From contig NC_072896.1 in assembly GCF_027943255.1 (NCBI RefSeq), positions 68,714,501-68,778,500 of the forward strand: a DNA stretch of 64,000 nt. The letters are read 5' to 3'. This document shows, piece by piece, positions 46,478 through 58,099 of this stretch. The position numbers were made by a program, and so were the translations under genes. Position 1 is the first letter of the stretch. Each line of letters begins with the position of its first letter. The notes beneath the pieces were generated by a model, which was not told the origin of the DNA, searched no databases, and worked only from the letters and a program-made list of their open reading frames with translations. This DNA comes from Anastrepha obliqua. Taxonomy: Eukaryota; Arthropoda; Insecta; Diptera; Tephritidae.

Positions 46478-46600
46478 CTCCGAGTGTACTATATTTCTGC
46501 CACGAAAAAGCTCTTTATAAAAAAAACATTTGCCGCTCATCCTATTTGTGGCGCGTGTCTTCAAACACCTAACAGAAGTGTACGCGCCAATTAAACAATC
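46478..46600 (+). mobile_element. tRNA-derived SINE, partial copy 5
   Basis: Contains CTCCGAGTGTA, ATTTCTGCCACGAAAAAGCTC, CATTTGCCG and CTATTTGTGG in the order seen in the body of the other SINE copies (plus orientation, like copy 2). The promoter-bearing head is missing. Confidence 0.65.
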
Positions 46601-46609
46601 AACCCTAAG

Positions 46610-46740
46610 CTTATTGAATAAACACATGATATGTAAATCAATAATTAGACCTACTTGGACCTACGGACTAGAAATTTGGCAGTAAATCAAACCTACAAAT
46701 TATATAGAGAAGTCAATCTAAGATGCTAAGGAAAAGTAAC
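46610..46740 (+). mobile_element. Jockey LINE fragment
   Basis: One frame with two stops reads LNKHMICKSIIRPTWTYGLE, then IW, stop, IKPTNYIEKSI, matching the jockey block xLYKxxIRPIWTYGIxLWG found after the RT core. Only about 40 codons are present. Confidence 0.6.
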
Positions 46741-47092
46741 AAGAAGCTGCAGTAAGCAAATCTTGCACAATTAGAGAACAAAAACTATGAAATGAGATTG
46801 ATGCCGGAAAAGGCGTAAAAAAAAATTTTAAAACTATTTTTTTTTTTTATTTTTTAACATATCGCTTTTTTGCTGCAACCGGAATATCGGAATAGACGAC
46901 TTTAAAGCATTCAATTTACTTAACCTCTATAAGAAGAATAAAGACATCTTTCACCTAATGACATACTTTTAATTGATAGCGCTATGCATTTTTTACACAG
47001 AACAGAGAAAGAGCTTGTGATAATTTCGAACACTTATCCAGAAAAAAAATATTTTTTGAATTATGTCACTCCTGCGGCAAATGGGTAATATA

Positions 47093-48246
47093 TTGGGTTG
47101 GGGAATAAGTCCATACCGTTTTTATATTTTCTTTTATTTTGCAACCATTTGCTTGCTTGTTAATTCGATAGAACCCTTTCTGCTCTACAAAACAAACTGC
47201 ATTAATTGTATTTTTGAGTTATTTGATTTTTTTCTCGTTTTGTGGCTCAGAAATGGAAGACCCAGGAAGCAAAATCAACATTTTCGACACCAGCTTTTCT
47301 TTACTTTTCAACGAGGTCAAAAAGCTGCCGAAGCAGCCCATGACGAGTCTACAGCACGGAAAGCGTTTGTAAAGTTCAAAAATGGCGACATGGTCGTCGA
47401 TGACACGTCCCACAGCAGAAAGCCTTCTCAATTCGATGAAGAACATCTTAAATCACTTTTGAAGAAGGATGGTCCCCAAACTAGTGGTGAATTGGCGGAA
47501 AAAATGAACTGGGATCATACAACGATTCTCAATGACCTTCATTCAACTGTATTTACTGAAAAATTGGGAACTTGGGTGCCTCATGAGCTCAACGGAAAAA
47601 CAAAGAAAGTCGCCTTCAAATTGCTTTTCAGCATCACGCCCGCCATTAAGAAACACGCGGTCATTAACAGCTCTTTTTGTACCGAATCGTCACAGGAAGC
47701 GAGATATGGTGTTCATACATCAATGTGAAGCAAAAAAGAAGTGAGTGGCTCCAGGAGATACACTAAAGCCGAGAGTCCAGCCGGATATTCAGCCAAAGAA
47801 GATCATGATATGTGTTTGGTGAGACTGGGAGGGACGGTGCACTGGAAAATGCTCGAAAAGAGCGGCCAACAAAGAGCTCTACTTTGCTCTGCTACATCGC
47901 GTGAATGGGACTATTTGACTGAAAATACCTGATCGACATCGTCAAACCATACTCCTTCACGACAACGCCAGGCCCCATGTTGCACAAGTCGTCAAAGTCG
48001 CACTCCAAGAGCACGAATGGGAGCTTCTTCAGCACCCGCCGTATTCTCTGGACCTTACACCGATCGAATACTATCTTTCCCGCTCCCTGTCAAACCATGA
48101 AGGGCAATAGCTTCCACAACGAAGACTGGCTCACAATTTCTTTGACGCCAGACCAGGCGATTTTTGGCGGAACGGCATCAACAAATTGGTTTTTGTTTAA
48201 ATAAAGGTATTCGGTAAAAATGTTACGAACTTATTGCTCAACCTAA
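47093..48246 (+). mobile_element. Mariner (DD34D group), full length and inactive
   Basis: TA-flanked element of about 1,154 bp (47,091-47,092; 48,247-48,248). The ends are TTGGGTTGGGGAATAAGTCC and, from the right, TTAGGTTGAGCAATAAGTTC. The transposase N terminus is at 47,260-47,640 (FRHQLFFTFQRGQKAAEAAH; ARKAFVKFKNGDMVVDD; a GELAEKMNWDHTTI helix-turn-helix; GTWVPHEL). D1 reads VTGSEIWCSY, with aspartate changed to serine. D2 is LHDNARPHVAQV and D3 reads SLDLTPIEYYL, glutamate in place of the last aspartate, 34 residues after D2. Frameshifts lie near 47,610, 47,730 and 47,930. Two of three catalytic residues are changed, so this is an old copy. Confidence 0.86.
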
Positions 48247-48380
48247 TATATTGAATTCCTTATACTCAAAAACATGTTTGCTGTGCCGTTTGACAAGATC
48301 TTGCCTTTTCATTTCAAATATTGAATATCATTTAGTATTTATTAATAAGTGGAAGCAAACAAATTTCTTTGAATATATGT

Positions 48381-48858
48381 ATGGACATTAGGCAGGGTCG
48401 ATTTGTGGGGAGGCAAAAAAATCGCCCATTGCTCTGTGAAAATCATATTCTAGGGATCAAAATAAGAAACTTTGCCGAAGGAACTATACCTCTAAAACGA
48501 ATTCTGATGTCCCCCAATTTGGGTCGAGCTTTTTAGTTTCTTTTCTCATGGAAAGGCCAAAAATGGTGATATTTTGAAATGATTGTATGGGGAGCCCCCC
48601 AGGGGAGTTCCAGGGGGTGTGTCACTGGCATGGGTGGATCGGCCGTCCAAAGTTAGTGGGGGTCGGACATACATTTGGACTCGATTGGAGCACTCTAAAT
48701 GGGTCAAAGTGGGATTTTTCGTTCGACCCAAATTGGGGGACATCAGAATTCGTTTTAGAGGTATGGTTCCTTCGGCAAAGTTTCTTGTTTTGATCCCTAG
48801 AATACGATTTTCACAGAGCAATGAGCGATTTTTAAATCGACCCGCGCTAATGGACATC
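48381..48858. mobile_element. Foldback element with about 140-bp arms
   Basis: The left arm 48,381-48,528 and right arm 48,722-48,858 are inverted copies with high identity; both contain, in their own orientation, CATTGCTCTGTGAAAATC, CTAGGGATCAAAA and GACATCAGAATTCG-type words. The left arm has about 15 extra bases after GGGTCGATTT. A 193-bp unique spacer separates them. No transposase lies inside; the open frame 48,583-48,867 is incidental. Such arms suggest a foldback or MITE-type DNA element. A target duplication was not recognised. Confidence 0.85.
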
Positions 48859-50180
48859 TTTCCATAATTTTTTACAATTCTTTAAGTGCATTGCCTGGGT
48901 ACCTGTATATTTTTGGTTATTCATTTAATACATAAATTTAGTATTTGCATATGTCTCCGCAGGACTCGAAATAAAATACTTTTGACAAATTACTTAACAT
49001 GCTACGCACTCCTCTTTCAGCGCAGCAGCCTTGCCACAGCAACAAATAACTTTATCAATTTACTACAGTTGGTTGAATCTATTTTGCATAAATGAATAAT
49101 TGAAAAATTATTACGCAATGAATGGTTTTGTGCTTTTAAACAACGTTTTGTACGCATACACATAAACATACATACATATGTTATAATCAATAAAGGTAAT
49201 AAAAGCATGGCAACAAGAAATATTTTGAAATTGTTTGCTATTAATTTATAAGAGAAATTTAATAGAAAAATGAGACGGAAGATTTGAATTTAGAGGTCCG
49301 TTGTCTTTCGCAATTTTATATTGTAAGTGCTTGTTATCAGCTTTCTAAGGAAGAAGTATCTTCAAATTTGAACTCTTTCATTCGATGAGTGGGTTTGAGT
49401 GATATCGTGGTATTATTCCAGGAAGATTCTGTTCTGAACGTACTTATGAAGTGACCGCCTTTGATCAATAGTTCAAAAGCAGCACTACGGTCCATAATTT
49501 CTCTCCCTGTTCCTCCTATGTCCTTGCATTCAGAATCAGGTCAAGTTGTTGCTACTGTTGTTACTGTATCTTTAGAAGATGGTGTGATTAGATTAGCTCA
49601 TTTCCTCTTCTTCCATTCGTCTTTAATTTATAAATGCCTGTAAAACGGAATGACGGAAAGTTGTTATTGGGTTGTGAAGGCGCGATGAACAAATTTTATC
49701 CATTTACCATTCATTCTGTTATTCTATTATCTTTCCCTTGACAGTTCTTGAAAAACGTTGTTGTTGCTCGAATGCTACCACCTTTAATGGATTCGCCTTG
49801 CGTCATATAAAATAACTTTTGAACATGGTAATCGTATATGTAATTTTGTATTATTTCTGTACTTAGTGAAAATGCAGAAAACCGAAGAAGTGCGAAATTT
49901 CATAAGAAAGAAGGAAGAGAATGCAGAAATGTGTCTAAAAATTTAAGATTTAAGGAAGAGCAAAAAAAAAACCAAAATATAAAAATTTCGAAAACGGGAA
50001 GTTATGCAAGGCTTGAAATTTGAAAAGGTCAAGCCAAGGAGCACCAGGAGATTTGGTGGCTCCTAAAACACTCAGGCTAAAAAGCCCATTGTATTTAAAG
50101 CTCTGAAAAGGGGGTAGATAGTCAAGGAGGGAAGAAGAAAAGTATCAGAGAAAGAGATAGGAAAGAATAGAGACAGAGAT
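48859..50180. other. Stretch with a possible unrecognised coding relic
   Basis: No recognised element. On the minus strand at about 49,280-49,640 one frame stays open for about 60 codons and reads plausibly as protein (see findings). The tract 50,100-50,190 is purine-rich (GAGA). Confidence 0.35.
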
Positions 50181-50184
50181 AGAG

Positions 50185-52958
50185 ATAGTTAGTCCTGTGA
50201 GAATTTTCCAGATTCTTTGGCAAATCTGTAAATATCCTGCAGTTTTAGAGAACGAATATTACTCAATCTCATGACATCGGAACACAAAACTCGTAGCCGT
50301 GCTCTAGCAAAGGCAGCACACTCATAGAGAAAGTGCTCAGTGCTATCCGCCTCCTCCAAGCACGACACGCCCATTGGCTCCCCAATGTTTCCAATGGTGG
50401 TCATATGCTGATCCCATGGGTGGTGTCCTGCAATGATACCGACCAACAACCGAACATCTTTCCTTCCAAATTTTAGTAGAAAAATTAATAGTTTTCTGTT
50501 CGGACTTGTCACAAAACACTTTGCAGTTCTGTAGCGTTCTAGACCGGACCATCGCTCTTTATGTAGATTCCCTACATAATCGCTGATCCACGGTTGGTCA
50601 ATTCACCGGCGATTTCGTTTTCTTGAACTCCGGAGTGTCCCGGAATCCATATAAGTACAAGCCTGTTTTGTCTTGTGACAGAATTAGGCTTCTTCTTACA
50701 TTCTTGAACATCCTTTGAGGTTTGCTTCGCGTTCTCCAGGGCCTTCAGTACAGCCTGACTGCCACTGAAAACTCCAATCTATTTCCCGCTCCACCTCTTC
50801 TCGATTATCCATTCGGCTACTTTCAGGATATTAAACAGTTGCCATTTCCCCCATAGCATACTGATAGTTATTATTATCGTTTAAGCACCATCCAGCTCCA
50901 GACCCCATTTCAATCTCGGACCCATCGGTAAAGAAACTATCCGTCAAACCTCCATGAACGCATTCTGGATTGCTCCGTTGCCCACTGACATTAAATTTCC
51001 TTCCAAATGAAACTGTTAGTATCTGGTCGTCTTTAGGTGCCACACACAGTGGATACAGCTCAGATAGCAGCTTAAAAATTTCTCTGTGTCCCGAAGTTCC
51101 GTCTTCGTGCCAGAAACAATATTTATGGAGTCTACACATTGTTTTTATTGCTTGTATCTTAAAATCTTGGGGGCGCAAATCAAGCATAGCATTTAGGGCA
51201 TCACCAGTGGTTGTACTCATGGCACCCGTGGTGCATCAACATACACTTCTTTGTAGCCTGTATAGTTCCCGGATTGTGGACCTAACCATGCTCCGTCGCC
51301 ACCAGACCACAGAGGCGTAAGTGATGATTGGTCTGATAAGTGCTCTGTATATCCATAGGACCACAGCAGGTTTCAGCCCCCAGGTTTTACCAAAAGCTCT
51401 GCGGCATTGCTGAAAAATCCTTAATGCGTGATTCACCTTCAGTGAAACGTGTGTCTCCTATGTCAGCCTCTTATCCAAAATTACTTATAGATATTTAACT
51501 TCATCGGAAAGACCAAGTGTCACACCTTTCAGTGTTCGAAGACTGAGCCCATCCAATTTCCGTTTTCTAGTAAACAATACTATGGTTGTTTTGTTCGGAA
51601 CAACGGAAAGACCTTGTCTCATGCACTTTCGTCCAAAGCCTCCTTAGGAATTTATCCGATGTTAGCGCACAGACATCGTCCGCATATGCTCGGACATGAA
51701 AACCGAGTTCCCGCATCTACGACCAAGAACCACAGCAGCGGAGAAAGAATACGCCATTGGGGACATCCTTGCTTGACCCTGATGGTGATTAGTTTGTCAC
51801 TGTTCTCACCAGCGGTTAACAGCCTCTCAGAGAGCATATAATATATCCATTTTACAATGATTTGATTAACTCCCTGTCGTTCGGCAGAAGAATATATTGA
51901 GCCAAAAGTGGCATTATCAAAAGCCCCCTCAATGTCCACAAACATGCCAATTGTGTATTCGTCAGCTTCCAGCCCGGCTTCAATCTTGCTAACAAGATCA
52001 TGTAAGGCTGATTCACATGATTTTCCACTCTGGTAAGCGAGTTGATTTCACTCTTTCTAGACTTTTCAACACGAACGATGTCAAACTGATTGGTCTTACA
52101 CTTTTTGCTAGGGAATAGTCGTCTGCGAAGATACTTTTCAGGGCTCAATCAGCCTGGCTCCTCCGTTTTCAAGCATTGCTGGATATATTGCGTCAGGTCC
52201 AGGAGACTTAAAGTTCTGAGAGGAAGACAAGGAAAACCTTATCGATTCTTTTGTCACTATCCAACTAGCAATATACTAGCTTTATCTAGAGATTCCACCC
52301 TTGCTACCGGTATTGTTGTTCCCTCATTTCTTCGACGTTACTGCAGAAATTTCTTTCCGTACTTTTTTCTTATATTCTCTCTGTGTAAGTCGATGATTAG
52401 CCCAGTTCTCTTCTGTTTGGGTCTTTAAGACCTTATTAAAAATTTTTCTGGACCGTACACGAAGCTTCGACAGTTCAGGGTTCCACCAAGGAACCGCTTT
52501 ACCCTGTCTACTATATTAATTAAATTAAATTAAAGCACCATATAATTTCTCAGTAGCATCTTCAATAATTTCTATTGATTTGAGTTTTTTCAGTTTGGTA
52601 ATCGCTCTGTTACAAGTTCACGATACCTGTCCCAGTCCACATTTCGAGGATTCCTACCGGAAGGTATTGATATTGTGTCAATTCCCAGACGGAATTTGAT
52701 AAGACGATGATCAGAAAGAGAGTCCTCTTCCAAAACTCGCCATAGGTTGATTTGATTGCGAACTGACCTATTGGTAAGTGTTAACTAAATCATCTCTTGT
52801 CTCCTTCTGGTTACAAAAGTTGGTTTGTTACCAGTGTTTTGAATGACCAAATCGGATGACAGGATAAAATCCAGTAACTTGAGACCTCTGGGGTTGCATT
52901 TGCTGCTTCCCCTTACAATCTTCTGTGAACCCACATTTAGCCCCAGATTATTGGATTC
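50185..52958 (-). mobile_element. LOA-like LINE, copy 2 (endonuclease to RNase H)
   Basis: Minus-strand LINE. From 52,958 down: endonuclease tail (LLDFILSSDLVIQNTGNKPT, RRRQEMI, DSLSDHRLIKF), linker (VPWWNPELSKLR), RT (FKSPGPDAIYPAMLE; motif A FVDIEGAFDNA; GCPQWRILSPLLWFLVVDAG, the G-C-P-Q-G-G-x-L-S-P box with G-G changed to W-R), YADD intact at 51,675-51,686 in a shifted frame, thumb (YRALIRPIITYASVVWW), RNase H (FFTDGSEIEMGSGAGWCLND, about 50,900) and a C-terminal knuckle (CLEEADSTEHFLYECAAFAR, 50,300-50,360). The box and RNase H fit the LOA group. At least six frameshifts; it starts inside the endonuclease, so it is 5'-truncated. Confidence 0.85.
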
Positions 52959-52959
52959 T

Positions 52960-54499
52960 GCATCCTTGACTACTTCTCTTAGCTCCCTCGAAGGAGGTGG
53001 CTGTTAAGAGTCGTAGTCGTATTTTTGGAATGAAAATTACCTTGACTAGTTTCCAACTATCTGGAATATGACCTAGGTTTAAATACGCTTTAAAAATTTC
53101 CTCTAGCCATGGTAGGATACAGTCCAAGGCTTCCTGTAACATCTTTGGAATGATCCCATCTGGTCCCGGAGATTTAAAAGGTGAGAAAGATTTAATTGCC
53201 CATGCAACTTTCTCCTTTGTAATTATTTCTTTTGCAAGATGCTGTGGAGTATATTGGCTCCACCTGATATTTCCCCTTCCAGTTTCGTGGACGCTGCACC
53301 CCGGGAAATGCGTGTTTAGCAGAAGTTCTAGCGATTCTTCTGTCGTAGCAGTCCAAGTAACATCAGGCTTCTTGACCCAAGAAGCCATTGAATGGTCTTT
53401 GGACAGAACACGGCTAAGTCTAGCAGAATCCCTGGTGGATTCGATTGACGAACAAAATTCCCTCCAGCTCTCTTTCTTGGCGGCCCTAATTGCCTTCTTG
53501 TACTGTCTCCGACTCTCTCTGTACAGTTCCCAATTTCCTGTCGGCTAGCTGAAGTCAAACGTTGATCTAGAATTTTCCCTTAGTTTTGAGAGCTCACTGC
53601 TCCACCAAGGAGGGTGGGATTGTTTGCTAAATTTTATGGGGCAGGACGTTTTGTAGGCCCTACTAAAAGCCGTCTCCAGCGTTGTAACCCTACTCTCAAG
53701 GTTTTCGGTGAGAGTGATTTGGTGGATGGGAATATTTCCTATCTTTTTATTTACTATGTTTCTGAACTTCTTCCAGTTGGTTCTTAGTGGATTTCTATAC
53801 GGTAAGGGCGGATCAACATTGAGATCCAGATCGTACAAGATCCAGCTGTGATCCGAAAAAGACTTTTTATTAGAGACCCTCCAATTGTCTAACCTTACTG
53901 AGCTGTTTTCGGACAATAGAGTAACGTCGATCACTTCCTTCCATCCCCTGAAGTACTCCGTACTGGGAAAGGTGAAAGTGGGAGATTTCCCCTCTTACCT
54001 ACCGACAGATTAGTGTTAATTATGAAATCATAAAGAGACTCACCTCGGCCGTTTGTTTCGGAGCTTCCCCATAAAGCGTGCCTCGCATTGGCATCGCATC
54101 CGAGAAGCAGAGTTTTGTTCGGGTTTTCCTGCACAAGTTTGCTGGCCTCCTCAGGCGGTGTTGGTCTCTCATGTGCCATATATGTACATAGAGGCAAGTG
54201 TTATTCTGACTCCGTCAGTGGCTTCCACCTCAACAGCCGTCACATCCTGTACATAGTTCACATGGAATTAAAAATGTGTTTAAGTATTTTTTAGTTACAA
54301 TACATGTTCTTGGATTACCTTCTATCCGTTTATAGTAGATATTGTAGTTTTTCCCAGTGAACCCTTTCACCTCGGTGCTCCGCACCCAGGGTTCCTGAAT
54401 TAATGCGATGTTCACGTCTTCCTCCGCCAGGAGAACAGTTAGATTTTCCGTTGCAGTCTGTGAATGCTGCAGATTAATTTGGACAACCTTTAAGCCCAT
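52960..54499 (-). mobile_element. LOA-like LINE, copy 1 (endonuclease to RT start)
   Basis: Minus strand, immediately upstream of copy 2 in the same direction. The endonuclease starts at 54,499 (MGLKVVQINLQHS; ALIQEPWV with the catalytic glutamate). It continues at 54,197-53,931 (LLGCDANARHALWGSSETN, the D-x-N motif; GRGESLYDFI) and 53,934-53,545 (SDHSWILYDLDLN, the S-D-H motif; PPWWSSELSKLR). RT begins at 53,388-52,948 (FKSPGPDGIIPKMLQEAL; LGHIPDSWKLVKVIFIPK). At RIRLRLL the coding similarity stops and copy 2's endonuclease begins. The frame is broken by three shifts. All main endonuclease motifs are kept. Confidence 0.85.
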
Positions 54500-55680
54500 G
54501 TTTATTGGTTTCCTTTTTCGGACTCGGTGTCATCTAGCTGCATGCTAGTCAGCAGTTCGTTGACACTATTGACCTCATCCTGCTCCTCTTCCGGGTTCGC
54601 AGAACGGAACATCAGACATATACTACCTATCTTCAGTATTGAACAATTACTGACGGAAGTGAGTGAATGACGAAAATTTCAGAGCTTTCATTACATCTCT
54701 CACCAACACCAATTTATACATATTTTGCAGTATAAGCGATAAGACAAATCTCAAGGCTGTTTAGCTTACACCTAAGACTTAGATTGTATTATACAATAAT
54801 TATATTAATGATGCTAAAAGAATTTTTTCTAATGAAAAATTCCTAGGTAAAACAATTTTTATGATTATGACAAGTATGCAGTTCTGTAGATACGAGGGTT
54901 GCTATATTGCAGGTCTAGCAATGGAAAAATAAGCACTGGTGGTGCAAAATGATTTTACAGTTTCCCAATATATTATCCATGTTGATCAACACGCTTTTTT
55001 ATTCGTTTGAACAAATTGTCGAAGCACTCTGCTCAGTCTCGTTTTTTTATCTTGTGGGAGATCCAATGTGAACACACTTTTTTACTAAAAGTTGATCAAG
55101 CGAAATCTTATTGATGTTCGTCATATTAATTTTTAAGAATGCCTCCATCAGAAGCACCCAAGATAAGAAATATAAAAAGCATCCCTCTTATAACATAGGC
55201 GTAAGCATCCGCTTATGTAAATTTTAGAATAAATACTATTTTAGATGCGTACACACATATTTTAATTACTTTTGTACATTACAATAAAATAAAGTTTGAA
55301 TTTCGAAATTCTGTTAGCGATAGCCCACAAACAACGTCTACTTTGTGGTTTATCTTTTTTCCGCATTCTTTGTGCTTTTATTGCAACCTCCATCAAATTG
55401 AAGTAAGTATTTAAATATTCTCATTTGCATTTGCGGTTGCTTTTAATGATGACAAACACGTAGCAATTAAATTTGCAGCTGCCGCCAGCAGACAGACACT
55501 GGAAGCGGCAACAACAGCAACAATTAAACCACATACAATAACGCACAAAAAAAGAGAATAATGGATAACAAAAATATAGCAAACATATTCAAGCAGTTTG
55601 TCCGAAATAAGCCAAATGAGCAATGACTTTGAAGGCAAGCGTGAAAGGAAGAAGAAAGAGCATTTCTCACATTGCTATTA
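54500..55680. other. Stretch with no gene seen
   Basis: 54,500-54,700 may be the 5' UTR or first open frame of LINE copy 1 but shows no motif. The remainder is AT-rich. A frame at 55,411-55,638 (minus) is hydrophobic without a domain. Confidence 0.4.
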
Positions 55681-55683
55681 TTA

Positions 55684-57010
55684 AAGGGTTTTTCAAAAGT
55701 GATGCTTAGATGTTAGTGGTGAATAATTCCTAGACGGTACCAATTTTTATGTCACGAAGTAGTAGTAGATGTACAATTTCACACGGTAGAACAACGCATT
55801 AAAATAATTGAAACTTATTATGAAAATAGTGGAACTTTCAGAACAACAAATCACAAAATTCGTAATTTTTTGGTGGAAATAATCGTCAGAATGAGTCGAC
55901 AATTCAGGTTGGTGAAAAAATTTCAATAAGCTGCTTCTGTTGAGTACAAAAAGGACTGGCAGACCGAAAACTGGACGTTCTGTTAAGAATATTGCTGCAG
56001 TGTCGGAAAGTGTTGATGCACAGCCTTTAAGGGAGGAGCCTGGTTTATGAGGTCTAAAAATTGCATCTCTTTGCGATTTTTTTTTTAAGGAAAAAATTAA
56101 TTTAGCACTGCAAAGTTTTTTCTATCTTTTAATGAACATTTAAAAAGTATAAGCAATTTTTGTACTGGTTCAAATAAGTTGAAAAAAATGTTTAACATAG
56201 AAATTAGTAGAGCGCTGCAACGCTGGAGTTTCCAACTGGCGTACAAGATACAGCTCGTAATTATTATCTAAAGCAAAAAATTCAAATGGATTTCTAATTA
56301 TCATGATTTTTTATTCTAGATGAACTAAGAAAACTGAGAGAAATTCCAAAATTTCAACTTTTTGGAGGTTTTAAAGAAAAAAATGCCTTTCTATAAACAA
56401 AAAATTCACTTCAACTTGGTATAAAAATCTTGAAAAATTTGTTTGTATCTATTTTATTAGTTCAAATAGAAGAGAATTTAATACTGAAGGGAACAAGCTA
56501 TGATTCATTTCAAAAGGTTCCTTGATTTTTTTTTTCATTCATGTACGCCAATTTAAAGAAATCATAAAAATGAAAAGTCGAGAAAAGAAGATAAAGTTTG
56601 TACTATAGCTGTCCGGTCACAGCGTAACTACCTAACGCTCGCCTACCTTTGGCTTTGTATCTACGGAAATATTGAGAATTAGGCCCTGTAACTTTATGTG
56701 AATATTCTGAAATATATTAGGAATCACTTAAAATTAAAAAAAAAAATTGATTTTTTTGACTTTATAAACCAGGCTCCCCCCTTAACATCGATACCTTCAT
56801 GTTCTCAACAATTCGGCATCCATGAATTGACTGTTTGACAAATTTTACCTGTCGTCGTGCTTATGGTGAACATTTAAATTCATAATGCCATTTTTTACAT
56901 ATAATTGCTAAGAGCCGTTTTTTAATAAAAACACTGAAAACTGAAAAACTTTAAATTTTTACATGTTTTATTTTAAAGCAACATCTAGCCACATCTTTTG
57001 AAATACCCTT
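55684..57010 (+). mobile_element. DD41D mariner-like relic with a nested insertion (copy E)
   Basis: TA-flanked (55,682-55,683; 57,011-57,012). The ends share AAGGGT-TTTCAAAAG and CTTAGATGTT / GCTAGATGTT over about 31 bp. The transposase N terminus is at 55,790-55,850 (VEQRIKIIETYYENSGTF), with GGNNRQNESTIQ, a GRPKTGRSVKNIAAVSESVD linker, the insertion K2, then TSIPSCSQQFGIHELTV, the second helix-turn-helix. Soon after (about 56,850) it jumps to RRAYGEHLNS, the C terminus of the family, so the catalytic domain is deleted. Without the 751-bp insert and one TTAA the element would be about 572 bp. Confidence 0.88.
56031..56781. mobile_element. TTAA-flanked non-autonomous element K2 (751 bp)
   Basis: TTAA at 56,027-56,030 and 56,782-56,785. 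The left end is GGGAGGAGCCTGGTTTAT (56,031-56,048); the right end, read inward from 56,781, is GGGGGGAGCCTGGTTTAT. It is inserted inside the DD41D transposase of copy E; removing it with one TTAA gives a continuous frame across the site (codons for V-D-A-Q-P-L-T-S-I-P). No coding capacity inside: A/T-rich, with no frame over 60 codons. Kolobok-like or piggyBac-like by target site, with ends related to K1. Confidence 0.87.
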
Positions 57011-57012
57011 TA

Positions 57013-58095
57013 CAAGTATTGCCTTTTAAAGGATACAACTTTTATACAACATTTGCATATAATTTTAATTACTATTTTATTGTTGTTATTGTAAATAAAT
57101 GGTGGCTACACTCCAAATCCGCGCTGCCCAAAATTGCCCTCTCACTTTGTAGGTCACACTTGAGCGCTTGTAATGGGCTTAGTCACGTTTTTCACACTTT
57201 GCTCTACAGCTGCCTCTTCCTTGCACTCTCCTGTAGTAACCGGTGCCACTCTACTATTTAAACGTCCACTAATTAAGTTAATTAACATTTTTCGACTTTC
57301 GACCGAAAATGCCAAATCGTTTGTTGCATTAGCGTTTAACGCGTATTCGCCGCGCATGCCTCTCAAACTGAGGCCCGTAAAGGCGTTTTGTTTTTGGTGT
57401 TGTCGCTATGACTGACTTTGGTATTTGCGTATAATCGCCCGTCATTTACATTTTAAGTATACTTTTAATGACGCCTGATTATAATTGCGTACAAACAAAA
57501 ACAGAAAAAGAGCAAGAAGAAGTGCAAGAGAACAATAACATAAGGAAGTATAGTCAGACACTTAGCCGCGTTTTTTTTTTCTCTTACTCACTTAGATTTT
57601 TACCACGATATCAGCTGCAATCTAAACGCTTCCGGCCTACGATGAACACACATGCAATTATAAGTACAAATTACATACATACGTACATACATAAATATAT
57701 GTACAGTGGCTCAAGCGCTTAATCCCAGATACGAGTACTCAACATTCAATTTCAATACAGATTTTCGAAACGATATATTAATTTATTATTTTTCGGAAAA
57801 GCATGTTTTTTATTGTATTTATTTATAGGCTACCCCAATGACCCAAGTAGGCCAAATAAAAAAATTATATGAGCTTATTTGACAATTCGTTTGAATGCAT
57901 TGAAAAATTTTCATCAAGTTTCATTAGTTTTAACCCGAATGAAATTATATTTCAGTTGAGGAAATTGGGAAAGAAATATACAAAAAAAATAATATTAAAA
58001 ATAAAATGCCGCCAAATTCGTATTGTTTGTGCAAAATCATTAAGTATGCTGGCTGTGTGTGCCACGCGACGAATTTGCAAAAAAATAAACAGTGG
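57013..58095. other. Stretch with no gene seen
   Basis: 57,090-57,420 is of higher complexity and contains overlapping frames on both strands (57,173-57,415; 57,154-57,366 minus) without a domain. The rest is AT-rich with CATA patches around 57,665-57,700. Confidence 0.4.
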
Positions 58096-58099
58096 GAAA

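Noticed and set aside
48583..48867. 94- and 68-codon frames over the foldback
   Set aside because: Explained by the spacer and right arm of the foldback element; the matching left arm gives a mirrored frame.
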